Source: Sphingobacteriaceae bacterium
GTDB lineage: Bacteria; Bacteroidota; Bacteroidia; Sphingobacteriales; Sphingobacteriaceae
Direction: 5' to 3'
DNA length: 64,000 nucleotides
NCBI GenBank assembly: GCA_017745075.1
Contig: JAGIAD010000029.1
Coordinates: forward strand, 496,001 to 560,000
This document shows, one piece after another, positions 38,480 through 47,665 of the stretch (position 1 is the first letter of the stretch; every line of letters starts with the position of its first letter). A program made the position numbers and the translations under genes. Below the pieces are notes generated by a model. It worked only from the letters and a program-made list of their open reading frames with translations. It was not told the origin of the DNA and ran no database searches.

Positions 38480-39484
38480 TTAATCAATTAACCCCATACT
38501 GAACTCGTCATAAGGTGCACCGGTGTCTGTACCCAAAGGCACAATGCTTTCCAGTTGCGCCAGGTCGGCTTCACTCAACTGAATTTCAGTTGCTGCAATA
38601 TTCTGCTCGAGGTATTTCCTGCGTTTAGTGCCGGGGATTGGTACAATACCTTTTGCGATGATCCAGGCCAGCGCCAATTGCGATGATGTAACTTGTTTTT
38701 CAGCAGCCATAGCCTCAATCTCTTTCACCAGCTCTATGTTTTTGGCGAAATGGTCGCCTTGGAAACGCGGAATGCCACGGCGAAAATCATTCTCCGGCAG
38801 GTCATTAATGGTTTTGATCTGTCCTGATAAAAAACCTCGGCCCAGCGGTGAGTAAGCAACAAAACCAATCCCCAATTCCTTTAATGTTTCTAGCACCCTG
38901 CGCTCCTCCACCGTCCGTTCAAATAAGGAGTACTCACTTTGTACGGCACTGACCGGATGCACAGCATGCGCTCGCTTAACCGTTGCAGACGACACTTCCG
39001 ACAGGCCGATATAACCTACTTTACCCTCTTTAACCAGCTCAGCCATCGCTCCAACGGTTTCTTCAATAGGCGTATTTTTATCCAGGCGGTGCAGGTAATA
39101 CAGATCAATGTAATCGGTATTGAGGTTCTTTAATGACCGCTCTAAAGATTTCTTTACATAGTCTTTCTTACCATTGATAGCCCAGGTTACTTTATTCTCG
39201 TCGTCGATTTCCCAGCCAAACTTGGTAGCCAAAATATACTGATTTCGTTTACCACTGATCGCTTTGGCGATTAACTGCTCATTTTTCAACGGGCCGTACA
39301 GATCGGCTGTATCCAAAAAATTACCGCCAAGCTCCAGCGAACGATGGATCGTCGCGATGGCTTCCTGTTCATCTGCAGGGCCGTACATATGTCCTTCTTC
39401 AAATCCGGTCATACCCATGCATCCGAGGCCGATCACCGGCACAACCAATCCCTGGCTGCCCAGCGCTATTTGTTTTATTTCCAT
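38480..39484 (-). CDS. Aldo/keto reductase
   Basis: 334 residues from the Met beginning MEIKQIALGSQGLVVP; an upstream Met would add 11 unlikely residues. It has an AKR (alpha/beta)8 barrel with NFLDTADLYG (Asp58, Tyr63), TKFGW (Lys88) and DLYYLHR (His132) forming the catalytic tetrad, and the C-terminal NADPH-binding VPIPGTKRRKYLEQN. It resembles the YakC/AKR13 group, which reduces aldehydes and ketones with NADPH. It is transcribed with the downstream AraC regulator. Confidence 0.92.
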   Translation of the reverse strand: MEIKQIALGSQGLVVPVIGLGCMGMTGFEEGHMYGPADEQEAIATIHRSLELGGNFLDTADLYGPLKNEQLIAKAISGKRNQYILATKFGWEIDDENKVTWAINGKKDYVKKSLERSLKNLNTDYIDLYYLHRLDKNTPIEETVGAMAELVKEGKVGYIGLSEVSSATVKRAHAVHPVSAVQSEYSLFERTVEERRVLETLKELGIGFVAYSPLGRGFLSGQIKTINDLPENDFRRGIPRFQGDHFAKNIELVKEIEAMAAEKQVTSSQLALAWIIAKGIVPIPGTKRRKYLEQNIAATEIQLSEADLAQLESIVPLGTDTGAPYDEFSMGLID

Positions 39485-39652
39485 AATCCAAAGATCGGTA
39501 AGCCAGATCGCGGGCATGTATGCAAATCCCGGAATTACTTCAGCAAACCAAGACCAATCTACTTTTATCCAAACGAGAAGCCCTCATCCCTGGCAAAGCC
39601 CTTAAATTGTAGTTAGTTTGGAACGCAGAAATACTATCTACGGAATAGACCG

Positions 39653-40696
39653 TTAAGGGATAATTCTTTTTGTTCGCATTTCATCAAACAGGCGATAGAA
39701 CATTTTCTCAGTATCAACAAATTCGTGGAAACCAAAGCGCCTGGCTTTACTTCCATCGGCAAAAAAATCATAGTCCCATGAAAACACAAAATCGGCGAAC
39801 GGCCAGGATGAGAGTTCGCCATAGGGATATTTTTCTAAACCGTACCTGTTTTGCATAGCCTCATAAACAGCTTCTTTATCAGCCATTACCTGGCTTAGCG
39901 GCAGCTGCAAAGGAAATGCAACCGGCATCTCAAAGTAGGCTGCTATCTTCGGCCAGAGGTCGTTCCACCGAAAAAGATCACCATTACTGATATTGAATGC
40001 CTGGTTGGCGCATTGGGGCGAAGTTGCGGCCCATACGGTAGCTTTGGCTAGCAGACCTGAATCGGTTATTTCAAGTAATTTGTCATAGGCACCAGGCTTA
40101 CCCGGGAAACGCAATGGAATTCCAAGTTCCCTGGAAATACTTGCATACATTGCAATGGCCATGGCCAGGTTCATGGGGTTGCCGGTAGCTGTTCCTCCTA
40201 CTACCGAGGGCCGGATAGCTGACCACGACCAACTTTTTCCCTTCTGTCGTTTTTCAAGAAAGTACTGCTGCTCGAGATTGAATTCCGTAGAGATCAGCTG
40301 GTCATCACTTTCTTTGGCCGGTGTCTTAAACTGTCCGTAATGGGCACCGTAAACTTTATACCCCTGCATCAGGCTCACATGCTTCAGATCAGCTACAGGT
40401 TCAATGGCATTAAGCACATTGGTAAGCATTGCAAGATTAGGTGCCACAAGTTCCCCCCAGGTAGGCCGGTCCTGATACGCAGCGTAGAATATATGCGTTA
40501 CACCAGATAATGCACCGAGTTTTGCCATACAATCTTCTTTATCGAGAAGATCAACGGAAATGTAGGATAATGCTTTGCGGGCTGTCCCGCCGCGGCGGGA
40601 CAGCCCGATGATATTCCAGGTATCCAAACCTTCCAGGTGATTAATCAGATTGGTACCTATTACGCCGTTCGCGCCGACCACAAGTGCTGTATTCAT
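39653..40696 (-). CDS. SDR oxidoreductase of the PRISE (progesterone 5-beta-reductase-like) type
   Basis: 347 residues from the Met beginning MNTALVVGANGVIGTN; an upstream in-frame ATG at 40912 would run back through the divergent promoter and into the AraC gene, so it is rejected. The Rossmann motif is GANGVIG (8-14). The PRISE-type catalytic Lys114 lies in MQGYKVYGAHYG and Tyr145 in LEQQYFLEKRQ. The C-terminal FNISNGDLFRWNDLWPKIA is typical of that family. It probably reduces enone substrates with NADPH. A divergent AraC regulator starts 90 bp away and is a likely controller. Confidence 0.85.
   Translation of the reverse strand: MNTALVVGANGVIGTNLINHLEGLDTWNIIGLSRRGGTARKALSYISVDLLDKEDCMAKLGALSGVTHIFYAAYQDRPTWGELVAPNLAMLTNVLNAIEPVADLKHVSLMQGYKVYGAHYGQFKTPAKESDDQLISTEFNLEQQYFLEKRQKGKSWSWSAIRPSVVGGTATGNPMNLAMAIAMYASISRELGIPLRFPGKPGAYDKLLEITDSGLLAKATVWAATSPQCANQAFNISNGDLFRWNDLWPKIAAYFEMPVAFPLQLPLSQVMADKEAVYEAMQNRYGLEKYPYGELSSWPFADFVFSWDYDFFADGSKARRFGFHEFVDTEKMFYRLFDEMRTKRIIP
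40579..40606. repeat. 28-bp perfect GC-rich palindrome inside the SDR gene
   Basis: GGGCTGTCCCGCCG is followed immediately by its exact complement, giving a 28-bp perfect palindrome in an AT-rich genome. It lies in frame within the SDR gene, encoding about residues 31-39 (GLSRRGGTA) after the first Rossmann beta-alpha-beta unit. It resembles an intragenic REP element. Confidence 0.9.
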
Positions 40697-40786
40697 ATTA
40701 ACTTTATTTGTTTTTCTATTGCAAAGTTCCAGATCATATGTTTTTGGTCTTGGTAATAATCCGCTAGTTTTTTGTATATTTCTGAT

Positions 40787-41578
40787 ATGAAACGTTATCA
40801 TCAGTACGAGCCGCTTACAATAGCTGATTTTACAGCGAGCAAATGGCAGCATCCGTTGCACAACCATAACCATTACGAGCTGATATACATCAAAACGGGA
40901 AAGGGTATGCACGTTATTAACGGGGTAACATTTCCCTATGAATCAGGTAATGTTTTTTTAATAGGCCCCGAGGAAGCCCACCGCTTCGAGATAGAGGAGC
41001 AGACACGTTTTATCTACCTTAAATTCACTGACCAGTATATACATCGGGCCGGCGGGCAAATCAGGGATGGTGTGCAACACCTGGAATATCTCGTCAGTAG
41101 CCGCGAAACACATTATACAGGGTTTAAGCTGTCGGCCCAGGACAGTAATATTGTTGATATGATCTTTAATGTGGTGTTAGGCCTGAAGGCAGACAGCTTC
41201 ACCAACGATCAGATAATCTGGATGCAGGTACTGTCATTGGCGGCCATTCTTCAACGCAATATGCCCGAACTGAAACCTGTTGGGCGGCGAAACAGGGATA
41301 TGCAGGCCATCTTTTGCTATATACATAAAAACATCTATTACCCGAACCTATTAAAGGCTGTGGTGATGGCCGGTCATTTTAATGTATCAGAAGACTACAT
41401 TGGCCCCTATTTTAAAAGAAATACCGGGTTAACCTTACGGCAGTATATCAACGACTACCGCTGCAGCATAATCAGGCAACGAATAGCCGGCGGCAATTAT
41501 AGTCTTAAACAAATCGCCAGTGATTTTGGCCTCACAGATGAAAGCCATGTGAGTAAAGTGCTCCGGACATCAAAGTGA
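40787..41578 (+). CDS. AraC-family regulator with cupin domain
   Basis: 263 residues from ATG 40787; a TTG 15 bp upstream is possible. The N-terminal cupin is shown by HPLHNHNHYELIYIKTGKG and HVINGVTFPYESGNVFLIGP. The C-terminal AraC HTH pair is VVMAGHFNVSEDYIGPYFKRNTG-like and then YSLKQIASDFGLTDESHVSK. It diverges from the PRISE-like reductase gene across a 90-bp promoter gap and probably controls it. Confidence 0.88.
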   Translation: MKRYHQYEPLTIADFTASKWQHPLHNHNHYELIYIKTGKGMHVINGVTFPYESGNVFLIGPEEAHRFEIEEQTRFIYLKFTDQYIHRAGGQIRDGVQHLEYLVSSRETHYTGFKLSAQDSNIVDMIFNVVLGLKADSFTNDQIIWMQVLSLAAILQRNMPELKPVGRRNRDMQAIFCYIHKNIYYPNLLKAVVMAGHFNVSEDYIGPYFKRNTGLTLRQYINDYRCSIIRQRIAGGNYSLKQIASDFGLTDESHVSKVLRTSK

Positions 41579-41697
41579 TCCTTCATACCAAGACCATTCC
41601 CTGGAAGAGATTTTAACTTCAGATGTAAAAATCTAGAGCAGCCTCCAACCTTATTTTACTAAAAACTAAAGATCTGTTAATTAAGGCTTTATGGACA

Positions 41698-41730
41698 CAA
41701 AAAAAGGAAACAACTGTGTTTGTTGTTTCC
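41698..41730 (-). terminator. Terminator of the lost or displaced tRNA gene
   Basis: GGAAACAAC (41706-41714) pairs with GTTGTTTCC (41722-41730) across a 7-nt loop. Read on the minus strand it ends in a T-run (complement of the A-tract at 41698-41705). It directly follows the tRNA 3' fragment, as in an intact tRNA gene. Confidence 0.85.
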
Positions 41731-41734
41731 TTTA

Positions 41735-41759
41735 GCGGAATGGACGGGGCTCGAACCCC
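41735..41759 (-). other. Putative att site: 3' fragment of a tRNA gene
   Basis: On the minus strand the sequence reads as a T-arm with GGGTTCGAGCCCC followed by an acceptor 3' strand CATTCCGC, then the terminator above. The 5' acceptor strand, D-arm and anticodon arm are absent, and the T-stem is imperfect just inside the fragment. Tyrosine integrases commonly duplicate exactly such tRNA 3' ends, so this is a probable attL or attR left by an integrated element. Confidence 0.7.
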
Positions 41760-41984
41760 ACCAAATAAACCACTAATATTCTGCTAGTTATGATATATTT
41801 TTTTTTGAGTGCCATGATATTGCCATAGGCTACACTCAAATATTAAAATTTATCTACCTTATTTTCTTGTGAACTAACTTAAAGAACAATTTACTTTTGC
41901 AATGCAAATATATGAAATTTGCACTAAGACCAACGGAACTACGCAGTTGATTTGAAAATAAATTTCATTCAATTAAGAGTAACC

Positions 41985-42203
41985 CTAAAGATTAGACTCA
42001 ATCAGTAGTTTTAAAGCCTTCAGGCGATAAATAACTGGAGCATTATTCTTACTGTTCGGATCATTCTTTAATGAAATAAATTGGACTTCAATAAATTTAT
42101 TTACATCTGTAATGTCTGTCCCTGGAAATAACATGACTGGAGGTTTTGGCAATTCAACATTTTTAAGCCATTCTTCCAACTCAAAAACTTCTTGTAAAGT
42201 CAT
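41985..42203 (-). CDS. Small DUF6965-like protein
   Basis: 72 residues beginning MTLQEVFELEEWLKNVELP, with PVMLFPGTDITDVNKFIEVQ and a C-terminal YRLKALKLLIESN. This agrees with the short Bacteroidota family annotated DUF6965, recalled from memory. These are soluble helical proteins of unknown function, often in accessory DNA. It is the first gene inside the island edge and stands alone. Confidence 0.55.
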   Translation of the reverse strand: MTLQEVFELEEWLKNVELPKPPVMLFPGTDITDVNKFIEVQFISLKNDPNSKNNAPVIYRLKALKLLIESNL

Positions 42204-42631
42204 GCCGCAAAGCTACTAAAATATGTCAAGCATTTTATTCTTATAACAGTTAGGTTACCCTGTGACTGACTGGTTGTAGCTATAGCTCTGAGTAAAAATA
42301 CATTCATTTTTTTGTTAATTACTTATAATTATTAATTAATGGGTAACAAGAATCCTGTGTTCTCTGAGAGTATCTGTGCGGTCAGCGTCAGACTACAAAT
42401 TCATAGTGCCTACTGAATAGTTTGAAACGTACAGGGATGGATAGTTTTTCCGAAATAAACAGCATATATTCAGATTTATAAAAACATCCCTATTAATATC
42501 TAATAAATAGCACACAAAAAGAACCATAGTTGAAAAATACGACTTGAGCAGTTATTAATTAAATTATTTAAAGTAAATTTAATGCTTAAAACGATTTCAT
42601 TTTAAAATTAGAGCGAAATATCGCGAACACT
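42204..42631 (+). promoter_or_regulatory. Leader region of the DUF262/ATPase operon
   Basis: 428 bp, markedly AT-rich, between divergent genes. No ORF is supported. It should contain the promoter for the 42632 operon; no repeat or operator was recognised with confidence. Confidence 0.35.
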
Positions 42632-45600
42632 ATGGAAATAAGCGAAATATTTGAAAATTACATAAAGATTGAACCAAAGGTTATGTCGATTGAAAGCCTT
42701 TTTAATAATGAAGAAAGGGTTAGCAAAACAAACTACAAGCCTTTTTATCAACGAAATTATGTGTGGGATGATGAGAAGGCTACTTATTTCATTGAAAGCA
42801 TTTTACTCGGCACCGAAATACCTCCGCTGATTTATTTCAGAAATTCGGAAGGAACTGAGATCGTAGACGGCAGGCAACGTTACGAGACTATTTTAAGATT
42901 TATCGAAAATGACTTTAAGCTAAGGAAGAACGGTTTGCAAAAACTTGAAAACATAGGAATAGCTAATAAATCTTTTAAAAATATTGACGACAAGCTTCAA
43001 GAGCTTTTCTGGGATACCAAACTGAGAATAATTGAATTCAGTTTTCATTCAAAATCCTTGATAAATGACGAATATGAGGACATCGTTAAAAAAGAAATTT
43101 TTAAACGCTATAACTCTGGGATTACTCCTTTAAAGCCCACTGACATTGATAAGGCTGCCTACATAGAAGATGATTTAAACAGTTATTTCAAGAGAAAACT
43201 TCATAGTGATGCAGTACTGTATGGAGATGTCTCCGGTTTATTACATTTTGAAAAAAGCAACATCGAAGTTATACTGAAAAAAATAAGACAGCTTCTTGTA
43301 TTGCACAATATTCCCATAAAGTATTATTCTATTAGGAAAGATGCCATAATCGCGAAGTATTTTGACTTTTTATTCAATAGCCTAACCGAATTAGAAATTG
43401 AAAATGTTTTTGATGGTTTTGTTGCAAAAATAAATCAGCTTAAAAAACTTAGAAATTTCTTAAAAGAAAGCCAGACAACATACAACAGGTTGATTTTTGA
43501 GTGCGTGTACTGGGCTCTCTCTGTATTGGAAGTGGAGACAGCTTCAAGACTCGGTCTATCAGATTCCCATCTTAAAAATTTAGCACATTATATATCCCGA
43601 AATAAGGATGCTTATAAGATGGAGCGAAGCTCATTTTCTAAGCAGCTTCATCACAGATTTCAGGTTACTTCTGTATTTTTCAGTGAAAACTTCGCAATTG
43701 ACTTTTCAGCTTACCTACAGAACAATGAAAACTTTAAGTTGAAAACCCAAGAATTAGAGCCGAAAAACTCCGAAATGGTAGGGTTTGAAGAGTTGAGGAT
43801 AAATAAACCAGAACCATCGTCAATTGCAATCGATGATATTTGTAGGCAAATGGAAAAGCAAAGATTCCTGATCCGGCCACCTTATCAGCGTAATGAGGTG
43901 ATAAATAAAAAGAAATCCTCAGCAATCATCGAAAGTATTCTAATGGGTATAAAGTTGCCCCCAATCTTCGTGTTTAAACGCAAAGATGATATATCGGAGG
44001 TCTTAGACGGCCAACAGCGTTTGTTATCTATTTTAGGATTTATCCGAAAGCCTTATTTAGACGAAAACAATGTTAAGCAGTATTCCAGTAAAGATGGATA
44101 TACACTAAACCTAAAAAATGGTATTCTCAAAACACTCAACGGGAAATCATTTGAAGGTTTGTCAAAAGAGCATAAGGATAAAATCAAAAACTTTGATTTG
44201 TGGATCATTGAAATCAATGAGAAAAACAATGAGCATTTTGACCCCATAGATTTATTTATTAGACTAAATAACAAACCGTACCCTATTAAAGAAGATACTT
44301 TTGAAATGTGGAATTCGTACATTTCAAGAGATATTATAGAATCGATAAAAGCTGTTCATAAAAACAATAAAGACTGGTTCTACTTCAGAAAGAATAATTC
44401 GAGGATGGAAGATGAAAACATCTACACTTCACTTATTTTCCTTCAGTACCAGAAAATTAAAAACGAATCATCTGACGCTGAAAAAGTTAAGGATCTCGAC
44501 ATCTACAAAATTGGTGACAAAATCAATTTACGCCTTAAGTCAAAGAATGAAATCACAAAGATTCTCGAAAATAATGAATTCAAAAATGGGTTCATCAATG
44601 CAATATTTAACTTTGAATTTGATTTCTTGAAAAAATTAAAAATTGTATTGAGCGATGAAGAACCGACCTCCCAGTCTGTTAGCGGTATGCTTGATAGCAT
44701 TTTTGGAAAAGAAAACAATAGAAGAACACAACAAAGTTTTTACGCAATCTGGTATTTTATCAATGATATATCACTAAAAGATCTTCAGAATAAAAAGATT
44801 GAGACTAGAGAAGGTCTTAAGTATTTGTTTAGATTAATGGATGATGTTTCTAGCAAAACAACATTTGAAAAGTGTGTAAATGATTTTAAAAAAGGGTTAA
44901 CTACCGGTTATCAACCGACCTATACTAGTATTGCAGATATCTACAGTGTAGCTCCAGTAAAGTTGTCAGATATCGCAGAAATTCATTTGGGAATAAGTGT
45001 TAACTTATTAAAAAAGTATAACAAGAATACTGATTCTAATCCTATAGAATACATTAAGGATGCTGAAATTAGTTTTTTCAATGTGAAATCGGTTGGCAGC
45101 ACTAGCTTTGTTGCTTTGGATGATCGCCCCGAGGAGGTAAGAAATTTTTTTGAGACTACAAATAAGATTCTTATCAGAAAAATTATCATAAATAATAAAA
45201 GACTAGCAGTCGGATTGATTTCGCAGAAAGCCGTTTTTGGAAATAATAATATTATGCTAACCATAAAAAGAAATGGTTACGATCCTAAATTCATAACTTC
45301 TATATTGTCTAGCTCATTGATTGGATATTTAAGTTATTTGAATGCTAGTGGAAATAGTTCAGCACTGCAGATATCATCCCACTTTGTAAGGGAGATCCCA
45401 ATACCTCTCGTTAGCATTGAAGAGCAACTTCCTTTGATCAGAATGTTCGAGTACATAAGTTACCTTTCTGACGAGTCAACATTTCAAGGATTTTTCATTC
45501 GTCTTGTAGATGCTTTAACCTATGAAATCTATTTTAAAGAAGAATTCCAAAAACAAAGCTTAAGCTTTTCAGCATATCTTATTGATTTACCGACAATTAA

Positions 45601-45733
45601 TAACATAGATGACCCAAGCGAGTTACTTAAGGATATTTATCAATCTTTAAGTAGTTCAAATCATCCTATCGGTTCCTCACTCTATAGGCTTCTAACTCTA
45701 AACCTTGTTGAAGAAGTTGAGGGCATAGTCTGA
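42632..45733 (+). CDS. Tandem DUF262 protein fused to an HsdS-like target-recognition domain
   Basis: 1033 residues with three visible parts. The first DUF262 (ParB/Srx-like NTPase) module has PFYQRNYVW with Q40-R41 and IVDGRQR (77-83). The second has PPYQRNEV with Q419-R420 and VLDGQQR (458-463). The C-terminal part (about 775-945) resembles a type I restriction specificity half-subunit: KLSDIAEIHLGIS at its start and REIPIPLVSIEEQLPLI (Pro923, Pro925, Glu-Gln) at its end. DUF262 occurs in GmrSD, BrxU and SspE, where it binds nucleotide and is usually followed by an HNH (DUF1524) nuclease; no HNH is seen here. An ATPase gene follows 39 bp later. Antiphage restriction is inferred, not shown. 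Confidence 0.75.
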   Translation: MEISEIFENYIKIEPKVMSIESLFNNEERVSKTNYKPFYQRNYVWDDEKATYFIESILLGTEIPPLIYFRNSEGTEIVDGRQRYETILRFIENDFKLRKNGLQKLENIGIANKSFKNIDDKLQELFWDTKLRIIEFSFHSKSLINDEYEDIVKKEIFKRYNSGITPLKPTDIDKAAYIEDDLNSYFKRKLHSDAVLYGDVSGLLHFEKSNIEVILKKIRQLLVLHNIPIKYYSIRKDAIIAKYFDFLFNSLTELEIENVFDGFVAKINQLKKLRNFLKESQTTYNRLIFECVYWALSVLEVETASRLGLSDSHLKNLAHYISRNKDAYKMERSSFSKQLHHRFQVTSVFFSENFAIDFSAYLQNNENFKLKTQELEPKNSEMVGFEELRINKPEPSSIAIDDICRQMEKQRFLIRPPYQRNEVINKKKSSAIIESILMGIKLPPIFVFKRKDDISEVLDGQQRLLSILGFIRKPYLDENNVKQYSSKDGYTLNLKNGILKTLNGKSFEGLSKEHKDKIKNFDLWIIEINEKNNEHFDPIDLFIRLNNKPYPIKEDTFEMWNSYISRDIIESIKAVHKNNKDWFYFRKNNSRMEDENIYTSLIFLQYQKIKNESSDAEKVKDLDIYKIGDKINLRLKSKNEITKILENNEFKNGFINAIFNFEFDFLKKLKIVLSDEEPTSQSVSGMLDSIFGKENNRRTQQSFYAIWYFINDISLKDLQNKKIETREGLKYLFRLMDDVSSKTTFEKCVNDFKKGLTTGYQPTYTSIADIYSVAPVKLSDIAEIHLGISVNLLKKYNKNTDSNPIEYIKDAEISFFNVKSVGSTSFVALDDRPEEVRNFFETTNKILIRKIIINNKRLAVGLISQKAVFGNNNIMLTIKRNGYDPKFITSILSSSLIGYLSYLNASGNSSALQISSHFVREIPIPLVSIEEQLPLIRMFEYISYLSDESTFQGFFIRLVDALTYEIYFKEEFQKQSLSFSAYLIDLPTINNIDDPSELLKDIYQSLSSSNHPIGSSLYRLLTLNLVEEVEGIV

Positions 45734-45772
45734 TCCTCAACAAACCGCAATATAAATCTAATAACCATTATC

Positions 45773-47665
45773 TTGAAAAGAATAACATCAATTCAACTAG
45801 AGAATTACCGTGCATTTCATAATAACTATAGCGAAATTACTATCCCCAAAGGTCAGAATGTTTTGATCTATGGGGAGAATGGCAGTGGCAAAAGCTCAAT
45901 GTTCAAGGCGTTAAATGATTTTATTGTTAGCTCTAGATTACCGAAAACTTTTACTACCAATCGTTACTCCCAAAATGTACACGGTAAAATCGAGATTAAA
46001 TTTGCTGATTTTACGCCTAACCCATGGACCGAGGTACCACATACGACGCAGTCGTTTGTGTTTTCTGATACAGCAGCGCCCGACCAGACGGGCTTTCTTC
46101 AGGTAGCTTCTTTAGCCAAAGGTTTTTTAGAGTATAAGGACTTGCTTGACGTTTATCTTCATAAGGAGGCAAGGCCAAATCTATTCGACCTTATCGTTAA
46201 AACACTCCTAGCCAACTACATCCCAATCAATTTTGGGGCATCATATCGTCTTGGTGTCAAGTGGGATCAATTACAAAGACAATTGATAGACCAGAGCTAC
46301 AACAGGTTAGACAACAATCATAAAAATGCGCTGGCGGAATTAATTACATATGAAAATAACCTTCGGTCAACACTAGATGCTATATTTAATGATCTCAATC
46401 AGATGCTTAACAATTATTTTGGAGATTTAAGCATACAATTGACCTATGATCTTGCACCCTTGGACTTTATGTATGGTAATGCAAAATGGGAGTGGAGAAC
46501 TCAATCGGACCTCCGTTTAAATGTTATAAAAGACGGAATATTAATTATTGGTGATTACAGTGACATTCTAAATGAGGCCAGATTATCTGCATTTGCAATC
46601 TGTTTGTATTTGACATCTCTTAAACTAACTCCGTTAGTAGATTATCAAATACTTTATTTAGATGATATTTTTGTCGGTTTAGATGCGGGCAACAGATTAC
46701 CGATATTGAAGATTATCGAGAATGAATTTCAGGATTATCAGGTTTTTGTATCGACTTATGACCGTCACTGGTATGAACTGGCTTCGAGGTATTTCAAAAG
46801 AAGTCCAAATAACTGGCTTTGTTTTGAATTTTATGTTGGAAAGGGTACAGAGAACACAATAACTTTCGATAAGCCAATTATAACGAGAGGGCAATCTACT
46901 TTTGAAAAAGCGGTTAAATACCTAAATCATAATACTGATCCTGATTACCCTGCCGCAGGAAATAACTTTAGAAAATATTTAGAAGAATTGTTACCGGTAC
47001 ACATACCTACAATTGAGCTTACTGGCGTCAATAGGGAGCAGATAGCAGATTTTAAAATAACAAAAATCATAGAACTTAGTATTAGTTTTCTTAAGAGAAC
47101 ATTTAACGACCCAAGTCATCTTCAAAGTATATATAGCCTTTTACATGGTTTAATACATCCCCTCTCTCACTATTCTATAAAAGGACCTGTATATAAAGGT
47201 GAACTATTGATAATCCAAAGATCTATACAAGAACTTGAATCGCAGCTTATAGCACTGGATTGGCGGAATAACTATAAGGCGATATTGGAAAAAGGAAAGC
47301 TTATTAAGCTAACATTTTGTGTTGATCATGCAACTAATCACTACTTTTATTACGAAATAGCATTAAAGTCTAATTTCTGGATAAGACATAACCCAGGACA
47401 AGCACCGATTATTTGTCAGACCGGAGGATGTCGGGCAGTACGTTATTATGGACAAAATGGACTAGTCCCGTATCAGGGTGGCAGAGCAAATGCTAACCAT
47501 GCGCACTATAATTACCAAAGTCTGGAAGATGCTTTTAATACTATCCACCAATTTCTGAATACTACAGTCGCATTTCCAATGCCTCAAGCTGGATATTTGA
47601 GCTGTTGCGAATGGGCAGGTCCCAATGGATGGGAGCCGCTAACCAATCTGTTTGTCTGGCCTTGA
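45773..47665 (+). CDS. ABC-type (RecF/SMC-like) ATPase partner of the DUF262 protein
   Basis: 630 residues, TTG start chosen because it places Walker A GENGSGKS at 34-41 after a normal first strand (ITSIQLENYRAFHNN). The signature-like segment LNEARLSAFAICLYL starts at residue 266. Walker B ends YLDDIFVGLD with D297-D298, and H332 in STYDRHW fits the switch. The insertion between Walker A and the signature is only about 225 residues, with no long coiled coil. The C-terminal 280 residues are of unknown fold with a Cys/Trp-rich end (YLSCCEWAGPNGW). Paired with the DUF262 gene in one operon; it may power or regulate it. Confidence 0.72.
   Translation: MKRITSIQLENYRAFHNNYSEITIPKGQNVLIYGENGSGKSSMFKALNDFIVSSRLPKTFTTNRYSQNVHGKIEIKFADFTPNPWTEVPHTTQSFVFSDTAAPDQTGFLQVASLAKGFLEYKDLLDVYLHKEARPNLFDLIVKTLLANYIPINFGASYRLGVKWDQLQRQLIDQSYNRLDNNHKNALAELITYENNLRSTLDAIFNDLNQMLNNYFGDLSIQLTYDLAPLDFMYGNAKWEWRTQSDLRLNVIKDGILIIGDYSDILNEARLSAFAICLYLTSLKLTPLVDYQILYLDDIFVGLDAGNRLPILKIIENEFQDYQVFVSTYDRHWYELASRYFKRSPNNWLCFEFYVGKGTENTITFDKPIITRGQSTFEKAVKYLNHNTDPDYPAAGNNFRKYLEELLPVHIPTIELTGVNREQIADFKITKIIELSISFLKRTFNDPSHLQSIYSLLHGLIHPLSHYSIKGPVYKGELLIIQRSIQELESQLIALDWRNNYKAILEKGKLIKLTFCVDHATNHYFYYEIALKSNFWIRHNPGQAPIICQTGGCRAVRYYGQNGLVPYQGGRANANHAHYNYQSLEDAFNTIHQFLNTTVAFPMPQAGYLSCCEWAGPNGWEPLTNLFVWP

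Larger units (their letters stand above)
41579..41984. other. Intergenic region at the island edge
   Basis: 406 bp holding the tRNA-fragment attachment site and terminator described separately. The remainder (41760-41984) is AT-rich with no integrase gene or excisionase-like ORF. It marks the change from core-like genes to accessory genes. Confidence 0.5.

Noticed and set aside
40697..40912. Upstream extension of the PRISE-like reductase to 40912
   Set aside because: It would run through the divergent promoter and into the opposite AraC gene, and the Rossmann motif lies right after the inner Met at 40696.
41735..41830. Possible complete tRNA gene on the minus strand
   Set aside because: Only the T-arm and 3' acceptor strand are present; the 5' acceptor strand, D-arm and anticodon arm cannot be found in the adjacent sequence.
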